The notes beneath the pieces are model-generated. The model saw only the letters and a program-made list of their open reading frames with translations. It did no database searches and was not told the DNA's origin. From the NCBI GenBank assembly GCA_014894455.1, contig JADBLN010000091.1, forward strand, positions 75,778-112,300: a DNA stretch of 36,523 nucleotides, written 5' to 3'. Source of the stretch: Acidobacteriota bacterium (GTDB lineage Bacteria; Acidobacteriota; Aminicenantia; Aminicenantales; Saccharicenantaceae). The first letter of the stretch is position 1, and every line of letters starts with the position of its first letter. This document shows, piece by piece, positions 24,700 to 33,499 of the stretch. Both the position numbers and the translations under genes were made by a program.

Positions 24700-26544
24700 A
24701 TGACCGGATTCCGGAAGGGTACCCTGGTTTTGATCTGCTCGATCATCTTAGCCTCGTCCTGGGCCTTCTCCCAGACCGAGGAGGCGAACAACATCCTCGG
24801 GCAGGCCGGCGGAGGCGTGCTGACGATCATCGGCTACGGTGCCGATAAGGCGGAGATCGCCAACTCCCGCGGGTCGGCTTTAGCCCTGGCTGAGGACGTC
24901 GTCGTTACGGCCTATCATGTCATCTCCCAGGCGTTCGATGTCGAGGCCGTCAACTTCAAGGGGAAGAAGGTCAAGATCGAGGGCGTTCTCGGTGTCGATA
25001 AGGCCAATGACATCGTGCTCCTCAAGCTGAAAGGCAAGGCCCAGCCCCTGCCCATCGGCACCACCGACAACTTGGCCGTGGGCGCGCGTCTCTTCGCCTT
25101 GGGCTCCAATAACCTGGCCAAGATCATCATCTCCGAAGGCACCTTGCGCCGGGTCGTTGACATGGGAGCTGGAGTCAAGATCCTCGATGTCGCCATGGCC
25201 TCCGCTCCGGACGAGTTCCGCGGCGGGCCGCTCCTCGACGTCAACGGCCAGCTCGTGGGAATGCTCCTTGTCCTGGGAGACCGGGGCTTCAAGTTCGGGC
25301 TTCCCATCGGGGCCCTGGTGAGCGTCCCCCGGACGGGGAAGGTCGTCGAATTCAAGTCCTGGACCCGGGAGAATTATTTTGAGACGGTCGAAGGGAACGT
25401 CTTCGCGGGGCGGGCGGCGGCGGCCCTCAACGAACAGATGACGGCCCGGCTCTACCTGGAGAAGGCGGTCAAGCTCAACCCCTCCTATATCGATGGATAT
25501 GTGAAACTCGCCGATATCTACGCCAATCAGCGCGACTACACCGCGGCCGCCGCGGCCTACAAGAAAGTGACCGAGCTCGACGCCTCGCGGGCCGACGCCT
25601 TTTTCGGGATGGGCTCCGTCCTGATGAGACAGACGAAGTACAAGGAAGCGGTCGAAGCCTTGGAAAAAGCCATCGGCCTCAACGTCGCCGACAAGGAGGT
25701 CCAGTTCGTCCTCGGGACGGCCTATGAGGAGCTCCAGGAGTTCGACAAGGCCGCTGGGGCCTACGAGAAGTTCATCGCCCTCGCCCCGGCCGTCACATGG
25801 AGCGCCTACCTGCGCCTGGGGATCTGTCGGACGAAGCTCGGGCAGTTCGACGCGGCCATCGCCGCCTTCCTCGAGGCCCAGAAAGCCCAGCCCAAGGACC
25901 TCAAGGTCAATTTCAGCCTGGCCGAGGCCTACGAGAAGGCCGGCCAGCTCGAGAAGGCCGAGGCCGTTTACAATATCCTGGCCGAGATCAACCCGGCCGA
26001 GGCCAAGACTTACCACCGCCAGTCCTTCCGGATTTACGACGTCGCCGGGAATTACGAGCGAGCCATCACGCCGGCCAAAAAAGTCATCGACCTCGAACCG
26101 AGGAACGAGACGAACTATTACTACCTCGGGCTGACGTATTTCAAGCTCCAGAAGTACGACGAGGCCGTCGCCGCTTTTCAGCAGGGCCTGGCCGTCAAGC
26201 CCGATTTCGCCCACGCCTGGTTCCAGATCGGTTCCGCCTATTTCAACCAGAAAAAATTCAAGGAGGCCGCGGCGGCCTACAAGAAATACGCCGAGTTCAG
26301 TCCGGACGACCCGTTGGGCTGGCTAAGCATCGGCGTGTGCTACATGCAGCTCAAGGACCACGAGTCCGCCCTGGAGCCGATGAAGAAAAGCGTTGAGCTG
26401 AAGCCTGACAACGCGGTCGCCCAATTCAACTTGGCCATCGTCTACATCAACCTCAAGGACAACTTCAGCGCCAAGGAGATCTACAACAAGCTCGTCACCC
26501 TGGACCCGACCCTCGCGGAAAAGCTGAAAAAGTACCTCCGCTGA
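24700..26544 (+). CDS. exported trypsin-like pseudoprotease with TPR repeats
   Basis: 614-aa secreted protein. Residues 1-24 form a signal peptide ending AFS. About 33-220 resembles a DegP/trypsin-like domain: VVVTAYHVI with H73 and DKANDIVLLKL with D104 sit where the catalytic His and Asp belong, and DNLAVGARLFALGS matches the third conserved strand. At the nucleophile, however, the expected GNSGGPL reads EFRGGPLLD, so Ser is replaced by R174. A proteolytic function is therefore unlikely and a binding role is inferred. About 240-610 contains roughly ten TPR repeats (YLRLGICRTKLGQFDAAIAAF, shortened here in kind; NYYYLGLTYFKLQKYDEAVA; AWFQIGSAYFNQKKFKEAAA), forming a protein-binding solenoid. 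It has its own promoter, and the next gene is tRNA-Leu. The partners are unknown. Confidence 0.85.
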   Translation: MTGFRKGTLVLICSIILASSWAFSQTEEANNILGQAGGGVLTIIGYGADKAEIANSRGSALALAEDVVVTAYHVISQAFDVEAVNFKGKKVKIEGVLGVDKANDIVLLKLKGKAQPLPIGTTDNLAVGARLFALGSNNLAKIIISEGTLRRVVDMGAGVKILDVAMASAPDEFRGGPLLDVNGQLVGMLLVLGDRGFKFGLPIGALVSVPRTGKVVEFKSWTRENYFETVEGNVFAGRAAAALNEQMTARLYLEKAVKLNPSYIDGYVKLADIYANQRDYTAAAAAYKKVTELDASRADAFFGMGSVLMRQTKYKEAVEALEKAIGLNVADKEVQFVLGTAYEELQEFDKAAGAYEKFIALAPAVTWSAYLRLGICRTKLGQFDAAIAAFLEAQKAQPKDLKVNFSLAEAYEKAGQLEKAEAVYNILAEINPAEAKTYHRQSFRIYDVAGNYERAITPAKKVIDLEPRNETNYYYLGLTYFKLQKYDEAVAAFQQGLAVKPDFAHAWFQIGSAYFNQKKFKEAAAAYKKYAEFSPDDPLGWLSIGVCYMQLKDHESALEPMKKSVELKPDNAVAQFNLAIVYINLKDNFSAKEIYNKLVTLDPTLAEKLKKYLR

Positions 26545-26562
26545 GGGGCGCCCGTCCGGAAA

Positions 26563-26591
26563 TTGACAGGGCCGGGCTTCGGGCCTAGAAT
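26563..26591 (+). promoter_or_regulatory. sigma70-type promoter for tRNA-Leu and tig
   Basis: TTGACA (26563-26568), exactly 17 bases, TAGAAT (26586-26591). Predicted start near 26598, giving a leader of about 95 bases before the tRNA. Confidence 0.75.
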
Positions 26592-26693
26592 AGACGTTCG
26601 GCCGGCGGCTCCGCGATTCCCGCATGCGAGGGAAGACCTTGGCGTTTCGCCCTCGTAGCGTGTTCATTCGACGAGAGATGGGCCGAGAAGAAA

Positions 26694-26778
26694 GGGCAGA
26701 TGGCGGAATTGGCAGACGCGCTAGGCTTAGGACCTAGTTCCTGATGAAGGAGTGCGGGTTCGAGTCCCGCTCTGCCTA
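26694..26778 (+). tRNA. tRNA-Leu (anticodon UAG)
   Basis: Complete class II cloverleaf of 85 bases. Acceptor GGGCAGA (26694-26700) pairs with TCTGCCT (26771-26777), the first pair being G-U, with discriminator A at 26778. D stem GCG/CGC; anticodon stem CTAGG/CCTAG with loop CTTAGGA and anticodon TAG at 26728-26730; a long variable arm with CCT/AGG stem; T arm GCGGG-TTCGAGT-CCCGC. CCA is not encoded. No terminator separates it from trigger factor 44 bases downstream, so it is probably cut from a tRNA-tig transcript. Confidence 0.96.
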
Positions 26779-26822
26779 CTGATGTCCGGCGCCAAGATCC
26801 ACGGAGAGGAAGAGAAGAAGAG

Positions 26823-28097
26823 ATGAACGCACCAGGAAGAGAGAGCCGCCTCACGGATGTCAGCCCGAGCCGCAAGGAGATCGAGCTCGAGATCCCCCCC
26901 GACGAGGTCCGGAAGGAATACGAGAAGATCCTCGGCGAATACGCCGGCAAGGTCAAGCTTTCCGGTTTCCGCAAGGGTCACGCGCCCCGGGACATGGTCC
27001 GCAGCCTCTTCGAACACGACATCAAGCACGACGTCTACGATTCCCTCATCCCCCGTGTCCTCGAAGAGGAACTGCGGGGACTCCGGCTGAACCCCGTCAA
27101 CGTACCGGTCCTGCGGGACCTGAAGCACGAGGAGGGACAGCCCCTGCGATGCACGGCCGCCTTCGAGATCCTCCCGGAATTCGAGCTTCCCGATTACCGG
27201 ACGATCCAGGTCCCCGGGCAGACATCCGAGGTCGGCGAAGAGGACGTCGACAAGGTCCTCGAGGACATCCGGGTAAGGGCCGCCGAGTACGTGCCCGTCG
27301 AGGGCAGGGGAGTGGGGGACCGGGACTATGCCGTGGTCGAGATGCAGGGTCGGGACCGGCGGACGAATCGCTTCCTGCCCGTCGAGAAGGCCGTCGTTTT
27401 GGCCGGCCACGCCGAGAACGAGCCCGCCCTGAACGAGAAAATCAAGGGCATGAAGGCGGGCGAGGAGGGCGCCTTCGAGGTCTCGTATCCGAAGGACCAC
27501 CCCAACCGGCGCGTGGCCGGGAAGGACATCGCCTACAGCCTCAAGGTCCGGGAGGTCAAGGAGAAAAAGGTCCCCGAACTCAACGATGAGTTCGCCCGGA
27601 CGGTCGGGTCCCCCGAGGGCCTCAAGGACCTCCGCGAGAAAGTCCGCAAGGAGCTCGTGGAGGCCCGGGAGAAGGCCGGGCGGAACGAAACGGCCTCCGC
27701 GGTCCTGGCCGAGGTCGCCAAACGGGTTTCCCTGGAATTGCCCGAATCCGTGGTCGAGCAGGAATCCCTGGCCGTCCTGAAGCGGTTCCTTTCCGCCTCC
27801 CGGGACCGGCGGATCGCCCCGGAAGCCCTCGAGGAGCTGAAGGCCCAAGCCCGGCGCCAGGCAGAAGATCACCTGAAAAACCATCTGATCCTAGAGAAAA
27901 TCGCCAAAAAGGAAGGTTTCGGGGTCACCGAGGAGGAGATCCACGCGGAAATCCGGGACCTGGCCCAGGCTAATCACGTCTCTGAGGCCTACCTGGCGGA
28001 CATGCTCAAACGGGAGGACCGGCGGGAGGAACTCGTCGAGACCCTCCTCTTCCGGAAGACGGTTGACTTTCTGGTGAAAACGGCTATAATTAATTGA
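26823..28097 (+). CDS. tig: trigger factor (ribosome-associated chaperone, PPIase)
   Basis: 424-aa chaperone that docks at ribosomal protein L23 and shields nascent chains. The N-terminal ribosome-binding signature GFRKGHAP is at 48-55. The middle FKBP-like PPIase domain lies at about 150-235 (GDRDYAVVEMQGRD, EKIKGMKAGEEGAFEVSYP). The C-terminal helical chaperone arms include VPELNDEFARTVG and LPESVVEQESLAVLKRF. Length is normal (432 in E. coli). ATG 26823 follows a purine-rich GAGAGGAAGAGAAGAAG tract. In many bacteria tig is followed by clpP-clpX-lon; here clpP and clpX are absent and lon comes directly next. Confidence 0.95.
   Translation: MNAPGRESRLTDVSPSRKEIELEIPPDEVRKEYEKILGEYAGKVKLSGFRKGHAPRDMVRSLFEHDIKHDVYDSLIPRVLEEELRGLRLNPVNVPVLRDLKHEEGQPLRCTAAFEILPEFELPDYRTIQVPGQTSEVGEEDVDKVLEDIRVRAAEYVPVEGRGVGDRDYAVVEMQGRDRRTNRFLPVEKAVVLAGHAENEPALNEKIKGMKAGEEGAFEVSYPKDHPNRRVAGKDIAYSLKVREVKEKKVPELNDEFARTVGSPEGLKDLREKVRKELVEAREKAGRNETASAVLAEVAKRVSLELPESVVEQESLAVLKRFLSASRDRRIAPEALEELKAQARRQAEDHLKNHLILEKIAKKEGFGVTEEEIHAEIRDLAQANHVSEAYLADMLKREDRREELVETLLFRKTVDFLVKTAIIN
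28063..28090 (+). promoter_or_regulatory. lon promoter inside the 3' end of tig
   Basis: TTGACT (28063-28068), 16-base spacer, perfect TATAAT (28085-28090). It lies within the last codons of tig; predicted start near 28097, so lon can be transcribed apart from tig, with a leader of about 129 bases. Confidence 0.65.
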
Positions 28098-28225
28098 CCA
28101 AGGTCACATGCTCACGGCTCCCGAGAGCGCGTCAGATCACCGATAAAACGGTTCAATTCTCGATGCCGCGTGAGCCGCGCACGGCTAAGCCGGCCGGGGG
28201 CCCCAGCGGGCCCGGAGTGTAAACC
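28098..28225 (+). other. lon 5' leader with GC-rich inverted repeats
   Basis: No gene seen. GCTCACG (28110-28116) can pair with CGTGAGC (28169-28175). CCGGG (28194-28198) can pair with CCCGG (28211-28215), whose last bases overlap the GGAG ribosome site of lon (28214-28217), so folding could limit lon translation. Pairing is judged by eye; energies were not calculated. Confidence 0.35.
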
Positions 28226-30676
28226 ATGCAGGATTCCAACGAGCACACCGAGGTCCTGAGGAACATCCCCCTCATCCCGTTGAGGGATCTCGTCGTCTTC
28301 CCCGCGACCCTCGTCCCGTTCATCGTCGGGCGCTCGTCCAGTATCCAGGCGCTGGAGAAGGCCGCCGAGAAGGACAAGATGATCTTCCTGGCCGCCCAGA
28401 TGGATGCTTCGATCGACAATCCGACGCCCAAGGACATCTACTCGGTCGGCGTCACGGCCAAGATCATCCGGACCATCAAGAGCGACGAGCGCAACATGAA
28501 GGTCATCGTCGAGGGGAAAAGCCGGGCCCGGATCGTCGAGTACCTCAGCACTTTCCCCTACTACCAGATCCTGGCCAAGGTCGTCAAAGAGGTCGAGGAC
28601 CGCGTCCCCGAATCCCGGGAGCTGCTGAAGCGGGTCCTGGCCCTGTTCGAGGATTACCTCAAGCTCAATCAGAACACCAACTTGGATTCGATCATCCCCG
28701 CTCTGAGGGAGAACACCCCGGAGCGGATCACCGACATCATCGCCTCCCACGTCTACATGCCTATCGAGGAGAAACAGAACCTGCTCGAGACGGTCAACAG
28801 CTTCGAAAGGCTGAGGCGGCTCAACTACGTCCTGGAGAACGAGATCCTGAAGATCCACGCCTCCTACCAAAAGGACCCCCAGCGGGCCGCCCGGCGCCGG
28901 ACGGGATTCAAGGACCAGCAGCCCGGTCAGAAGGGCGGATTCCCGCCCGGGTCGCCGAATTCGCGCAAGGAAGACCAACCCAACGAGATCGAGGAGCTGC
29001 GCCAGAAAGTGGCCAAGGCCAAGATGCCCCCGGACGCCGAGGAAAAAGCCTACAAGGAGATCGAGCGCCTGGAATCCATGCCGCCGATGTCGGCCGAGGC
29101 CACGGTCAGCCGGAACTATCTGGATTGGCTCCTCTCCCTGCCCTGGAACAAGAAATCGAGAGAAAAACGGGAGCTCAAGGAAGCCGAGCGGATCCTCAAC
29201 GAGGACCACCACGGTCTGGAGAAGGTCAAGGAGCGTATCACCGAGTACCTGTCCATCCGCCAGTTGGTGAAGAACCCGAGGGGGATCATCTTAGGGCTCG
29301 TCGGGCCGCCCGGCGTCGGCAAGAGCTCGCTCGGAAAGTCCATCGCCCGGGCCATGGGCCGGAAATTCGTCCGCCTGTCCCTGGGCGGCGTCCGCGACGA
29401 AGCGGAGATCCGGGGACACCGGCGGACCTACATCGGCGCTTACCCCGGGCGCATCATCCAGATGATCAAGCGCAGCGGGACGAAGAACCCCGTTTTCCTC
29501 TTGGACGAAGTCGACAAGATGAGCATGGATTTCCGGGGCGATCCGGCCTCGGCCCTGATGGAGGTCCTCGACCCGGAGCAGAACAGCACCTTCCTCGACC
29601 ATTACATCGACACCGATTTCGACCTGTCCCATGTCATGTTCATCGTCACGGCCAACATGGTCGACCCCATCCCCAAGCCCCTGATCGACCGGATGGAGAT
29701 CATCCGCATCCCGGGCTACATGGAGGACGAGAAGGTCGAGATAGCCAAGCGCTTCCTCCTGCCCAAACAGAGGACCGCCCATGGGCTGACCGAGGAGAAC
29801 ATCAAGATCACCGACCAGGCCCTGCTCAAGCTCATCCGCGGCTACACCCGCGAGGCCGGCGTCCGGAACCTCGAGCGGGAGCTCACGACGATCTGCCGCA
29901 AGATCGTCAAGCGGGTCGTCGAGCAGGGCAAGGACCACAAGGAGAAGATCACGCCCAAGAACCTCGAGGGATACCTGGGCGTTCCCAAGTTCCGCCGGTC
30001 CGAGTTCGACAAGAACGACGAGGTCGGGGTCGGCACGGGCATGGCCTGGACGGAATTCGGCGGGGAACTCCTGAGGTTCGAGGCGACGAAGATCCACGGC
30101 AAGGGAAATTTCACCCTGACCGGCCAGCTCGGCGAGATCATGCAGGAGTCCGCCCAGACGGCTTTCTCCTTCGTCCGGGGGAAGATCTACGAGCTCGACA
30201 TCGCCCGGGACCTCCACCGGAATTACGACATCCACATCCACGTGCCCGAGGGTGCGACGCCCAAGGAAGGCCCCTCGGCGGGGATCACCATCGCCACTGC
30301 CATCATCTCCCTCCTGACCGACATCCCGGTGAGCAAGAAAGTGGCCATGAGCGGCGAGATCACGCTGAAGGGCAAGGTCCTGCCCGTGGGCGGGATCAAG
30401 GAAAAGCTCCTGGCGGCCTACCGGGAAGGCATCCGCGAGGCCATCCTTCCCCTCGACAACCGGCCCGACCTGAAGGACCTCCCCAAGGCCATCAAGACGG
30501 GAATGATTATCCATCTCGTCGAGACGATGGACGACGTCCTGAAGGTCGCCCTGACCCGCGAACTGCCGAAGAAACCCGCCGAGGCCCGGGACAAGAAGGC
30601 GCCCGCCGCCGAGGCGGAACGGCTGGCCCGCAAGGCGGAGGACGAAGCGGCCAAGGAGCCGCCCCTGACCAACTGA
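28226..30676 (+). CDS. lon: ATP-dependent protease Lon (LonA)
   Basis: 816-aa cytosolic AAA+ serine protease that degrades damaged and regulatory proteins. The N-terminal LON domain starts [20 protein letters not shown]. The AAA+ module has [15 protein letters not shown] (Walker A), [11 protein letters not shown] (Walker B) and [13 protein letters not shown] (sensor 2). The protease dyad is S684 (PKEGPSAG) with K727 (GGIKEKL). It is odd at residues about 217-250: the almost invariant long-helix motif REYYLxEQxKAIQKELG is missing, replaced by a Gly/Pro/Gln-rich stretch ([20 protein letters not shown]). Neither alternative reading frame restores the motif. The C-terminus has an Ala/Lys/Glu-rich tail. 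It has its own promoter and follows tig. Confidence 0.95.
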   Translation: MQDSNEHTEVLRNIPLIPLRDLVVFPATLVPFIVGRSSSIQALEKAAEKDKMIFLAAQMDASIDNPTPKDIYSVGVTAKIIRTIKSDERNMKVIVEGKSRARIVEYLSTFPYYQILAKVVKEVEDRVPESRELLKRVLALFEDYLKLNQNTNLDSIIPALRENTPERITDIIASHVYMPIEEKQNLLETVNSFERLRRLNYVLENEILKIHASYQKDPQRAARRRTGFKDQQPGQKGGFPPGSPNSRKEDQPNEIEELRQKVAKAKMPPDAEEKAYKEIERLESMPPMSAEATVSRNYLDWLLSLPWNKKSREKRELKEAERILNEDHHGLEKVKERITEYLSIRQLVKNPRGIILGLVGPPGVGKSSLGKSIARAMGRKFVRLSLGGVRDEAEIRGHRRTYIGAYPGRIIQMIKRSGTKNPVFLLDEVDKMSMDFRGDPASALMEVLDPEQNSTFLDHYIDTDFDLSHVMFIVTANMVDPIPKPLIDRMEIIRIPGYMEDEKVEIAKRFLLPKQRTAHGLTEENIKITDQALLKLIRGYTREAGVRNLERELTTICRKIVKRVVEQGKDHKEKITPKNLEGYLGVPKFRRSEFDKNDEVGVGTGMAWTEFGGELLRFEATKIHGKGNFTLTGQLGEIMQESAQTAFSFVRGKIYELDIARDLHRNYDIHIHVPEGATPKEGPSAGITIATAIISLLTDIPVSKKVAMSGEITLKGKVLPVGGIKEKLLAAYREGIREAILPLDNRPDLKDLPKAIKTGMIIHLVETMDDVLKVALTRELPKKPAEARDKKAPAAEAERLARKAEDEAAKEPPLTN

Positions 30677-30732
30677 AGCCGTTTTGACCGATTAACCTAT
30701 ATCGACAATCCATCTTGGGAGAAAAGCCACAC

Positions 30733-32049
30733 ATGGTGACTAAAAAGAACGATACCGAACCGAACCCCAACAAGGAGTATAACCTTGTCGACCTCGAGGG
30801 GAAGGATGTCGCCGGCCTGAAGAAGCTCGCTTCGGGCATGGGCATGGAGGATCAGGAGGTCGAAGATACCAACAAGCACCACCTGATCTTCAAGATCCTG
30901 GAGGCCCAGGCCAAGAAACAGGGCATGCTGTTCTCGGAAGGCGTCCTCGAATGCCTGGAGGACGGCTTCGGCTTCCTGCGGGCCCCCGAATTCAGCTACC
31001 TGCCCAGCCAGGACGACATCTACGTCTCGCCGTCGCAGATCCGGAAGTTCCAGCTCCGGACCGGCGATACGATCTCGGGTGTCGTCCGGGCCCCTAAGAA
31101 CGGCGAGAAGTACTTCGCCCTGATCAGGATCGAGGCCGTCAACTTCATGCACCCCGACGTCATCATCGAGGAACGGCGGAACGTCCACTTCGAGAGCCTG
31201 ACGCCGCTTTACCCCTTCGAAATGATCAAGCTCCAGGACGGCAACCCAAAGAACATGAACGCCCGGGTCATGGAGCTTCTGACCCCCATCGGCAAGGGCC
31301 AGCGCGGCCTGATCGTCTCGCCGCCGCGGGCCGGCAAGACGACCATCCTCAAGACGATCGCCAAGTCCATCGAAAAGAACCACCCGGAGATCTTCCTCAT
31401 CGTCCTGCTCATCGCCGAACGGCCCGAGGAAGTCACGGATTTCAAGCGCAGCGTCAACGCCGAGGTCGTCGCCTCGACCTTCGACGAGCCACCGACGCGC
31501 AACGCCCAGGTCGCCAACATCGTCCTGGAGAAGGCCAAGCGCCTCGTCGAGATCAAGCGGGACGTCGTCATCCTCCTCGACTCGATCACCCGCCTGGCCC
31601 GGGCCCACAACGCCATCGTCCCGCCCTCGGGCAAGGTCCTCTCGGGCGGCATCGACGCCAACGCCCTGCACAAGCCCAAGAAGTTCTTCGGGTCGGCCCG
31701 CAAGATCGAGGAGGGCGGCAGCCTGACCATCCTGGCCACGGCCCTGGTCGACACGGGCAGCCGGATGGACGAGGTCATCTTCGAGGAGTTCAAGGGCACG
31801 GGCAACATGGAGATCAACCTCGACCGTCGGCTCGTCGACAAGCGGATATTTCCGGCCATCGACATCAGCCGCTCCGGAACACGGAAGGAGGAGCTCCTCA
31901 TCGAGGAACTCGACCTCAACCGGATCTGGATCCTGCGCAAGGTCCTCAGCCAGATGAACGAGGTCGAGGCCGTAGAGCTCCTCATCGACAAGCTCAGCAA
32001 GACCAAGGTCAACCAGGACTTCCTCAACGCCATGAGCAAGGGCATGTAA
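30733..32049 (+). CDS. rho: transcription termination factor Rho
   Basis: 438-aa hexameric RNA helicase that ends transcription. The primary RNA-binding (cold-shock-like) domain includes [17 protein letters not shown] and [19 protein letters not shown]. The ATPase P-loop is SPPRAGKTT (196-204), with [14 protein letters not shown] and [17 protein letters not shown] (Walker B), and the Q/R-loop region [24 protein letters not shown] at 30715 is in frame, but it forms part of the TTGGGAGAA ribosome site for ATG 30733, which is chosen. It lies 56 bases after lon. Length is standard (419 in E. coli), with a short charged N-terminus in place of the full Rho_N helix bundle. Confidence 0.95.
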   Translation: MVTKKNDTEPNPNKEYNLVDLEGKDVAGLKKLASGMGMEDQEVEDTNKHHLIFKILEAQAKKQGMLFSEGVLECLEDGFGFLRAPEFSYLPSQDDIYVSPSQIRKFQLRTGDTISGVVRAPKNGEKYFALIRIEAVNFMHPDVIIEERRNVHFESLTPLYPFEMIKLQDGNPKNMNARVMELLTPIGKGQRGLIVSPPRAGKTTILKTIAKSIEKNHPEIFLIVLLIAERPEEVTDFKRSVNAEVVASTFDEPPTRNAQVANIVLEKAKRLVEIKRDVVILLDSITRLARAHNAIVPPSGKVLSGGIDANALHKPKKFFGSARKIEEGGSLTILATALVDTGSRMDEVIFEEFKGTGNMEINLDRRLVDKRIFPAIDISRSGTRKEELLIEELDLNRIWILRKVLSQMNEVEAVELLIDKLSKTKVNQDFLNAMSKGM

Positions 32050-32061
32050 GGGGCCCGCGCC

Positions 32062-32769
32062 GTGAGAACCCTAGGCCTCATCGGAGGCATGACTTGGCAT
32101 TCGACCGTCGACTACTATCGGCTCATCAACACGGGCGTCCAGGAGAAGTTGGGGGGCTCCCACTCGGCCGACCTGGTCATGGTTTCTGTCGATTTCGGAC
32201 CTATCGAAGACATGCAGGGGAGGGGTGACTGGGAAGCCATGGGCCGGCTCATGGCCGGCGCCGCCCGCACTTTGGAATCGGCCGGGGCGGAGGGCCTCAT
32301 CATCTGCGCGAACACCATGCACCGGCTGGCCGACGATGTCCTCGCGGCCGTCCGTATCCCCCTCATCCACATCGCCGACGCGACCGCCGGCGCGGTCACG
32401 AAAAAAGGGCTGGCGACGGTCGGCCTGCTGGGCACCAGATACACTATGGAATTGGACTTCTACCGCGGCCGGCTCGAAAAAGCGCACGGCTTGAAGGTCA
32501 TCATCCCCGAAGAGCCCGGCCGGACGGCGGTCCACGACATCATCTACAAGGAACTCGCTCAAGGGATCGTCCGCGAGGAATCGCGGCGGGCCTACGCCGC
32601 GGTCATCCGGGAGCTCGAGCGCCGAGGGGCGCAGGGTGTCATCCTTGGCTGCACCGAGATTCCGTTGTTGATCAAGGCCGCGGACAGCCCCATCCCGGTT
32701 TTCGATACGACCGCCCTGCACGCCGCCGCCGCGGTCGAGTTCGCCCTGTGCTGCTCACTTTCGTCATAG
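32062..32769 (+). CDS. aspartate/glutamate racemase family protein
   Basis: 235-aa PLP-independent amino acid racemase of the YgeA/RacX/aspartate racemase group. The two catalytic cysteines are C82 in [10 protein letters not shown] and C197 in [30 protein letters not shown] is the family N-terminus. The product could supply D-Asp/D-Glu or broad-spectrum D-amino acids; specificity cannot be read. The start is GTG at 32062, 12 bases after the rho stop, so it is probably cotranscribed with rho. It is the last gene with the high-GC composition of the housekeeping part. Confidence 0.88.
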   Translation: MRTLGLIGGMTWHSTVDYYRLINTGVQEKLGGSHSADLVMVSVDFGPIEDMQGRGDWEAMGRLMAGAARTLESAGAEGLIICANTMHRLADDVLAAVRIPLIHIADATAGAVTKKGLATVGLLGTRYTMELDFYRGRLEKAHGLKVIIPEEPGRTAVHDIIYKELAQGIVREESRRAYAAVIRELERRGAQGVILGCTEIPLLIKAADSPIPVFDTTALHAAAAVEFALCCSLSS

Positions 32770-33066
32770 TCATCGTTCGTTGACAGGCCGGGGGGGGGGG
32801 TTGGTCTCAGCATCTCCTCTAACAAGCTTCCTAGCCGGCGATTGGGAGAGGGGAGTGGCCTGCCTTCTCTTGGCCGCTTCCCTGGCCGACCCGCCCGAAA
32901 ATCCGCCGCCGGCAACCAGGTCGGCTCGATTTCGAGATGTTGACATCCGCTCGGGGCCGGGATATTCTCCTTTCCGTGATGGGAAGGGTTGATCCCGAGG
33001 TCGCGGCTGGCGCTTCCAGGCCGACCGCAAAAAGGAAATTCCTATCTAGAATAAAGGAGAGTGGCA
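32770..33066 (+). other. 297-base intergenic region at the composition boundary
   Basis: No convincing gene. It holds an 11-base G run (32790-32800), a high-GC stretch to about 33020, a sigma70-like promoter (32940-32968), and an imperfect palindrome AGGAA-A-TTCCT (33033-33043) just before the low-GC cluster begins. An open frame at 32780-32992 has proline/arginine-rich content and no ribosome site; it was not called. Confidence 0.6.
32940..32968 (+). promoter_or_regulatory. promoter facing into the HEPN cluster
   Basis: Perfect TTGACA (32940-32945), exactly 17 bases, TATTCT (32963-32968). Predicted start near 32975, about 92 bases before the first gene of the accessory cluster. All cluster genes on this strand have only short gaps, so they may form one transcript. 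Confidence 0.65.
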
Positions 33067-33261
33067 ATGTCCCGAAACTTGATCGTTTTTTTTATCGCCT
33101 GGGTCATCACTCGACTTTTCTACTGGATGAGCGGCTTTAGTCCCATACGAGATCTTCCGGCAGTGCTCGGATACTCGATCGATTTGGGAATTTGGCTGCT
33201 GGTTTCCATGATATCATATTGGTTCCTCCGCGTTTTGGGGATTGGAAGGAAGGCACGGTGA
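33067..33261 (+). CDS. small membrane protein, unknown function
   Basis: 64 aa with two predicted membrane helices, about 4-22 (LIVFFIAWVITRLFYWMSG) and 36-58 (YSIDLGIWLLVSMISYWFL), joined by a short loop FSPIRDLPAV, and a basic C-terminus GIGRKAR. AAAGGAG (33053-33059) places the start at ATG 33067 rather than the nearby GTG 33061. It is the first gene after the accessory promoter. I do not recognise the family. A membrane anchor or effector role next to HEPN genes is only a guess. Confidence 0.6.
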   Translation: MSRNLIVFFIAWVITRLFYWMSGFSPIRDLPAVLGYSIDLGIWLLVSMISYWFLRVLGIGRKAR

Positions 33262-33385
33262 TAATCGGTGTCCCAAGCCATTGCTCAACGCGCATCTACG
33301 CCGGCTAGGGCGGAAGGTCGCGCCTCATAGAGATAGACGCTCGGGGAGGCGTGGGGATCTCAGTAATGAGGAAGGAGACGAAGAA

Positions 33386-33493
33386 GTGTTGAAGTCTCGG
33401 GATGAGATTTACAAATTGGGAAAGTTCTCCGAGCTTGTTGTGGACAAACTCGTGAAGTCCATGAAAGGGAATCCCGACAAAGACCTGGGCTAG
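33386..33493 (+). CDS. very small ORF upstream of the first HEPN-like gene
   Basis: 35 aa (MLKSRDEIYKLGKFSELVVD at the N-terminus), predicted helical and charged. GTG 33386 has GAAGGAGA about 8 bases upstream, and the stop is 6 bases before the next gene, so it could be a real coupled peptide, perhaps a small antitoxin, or simply a leader peptide. The 124 bases between it and the membrane gene hold nothing recognised. Low confidence. Confidence 0.35.
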   Translation: MLKSRDEIYKLGKFSELVVDKLVKSMKGNPDKDLG

Positions 33494-33499
33494 CGTATT

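Noticed and set aside
30715-30732. TTG start for Rho six codons upstream
   Set aside because: The TTG is part of the purine-rich ribosome site of ATG 30733 and adds no conserved residues.
32780-32808. TTGACA at 32780-32785 as a promoter
   Set aside because: The correctly spaced position holds G-rich sequence with no -10; the better promoter is at 32940-32968.
32780-32992. 70-codon plus-strand open frame after the racemase
   Set aside because: No ribosome site, Pro/Arg-rich low-complexity content, and it overlaps a consensus-like promoter.
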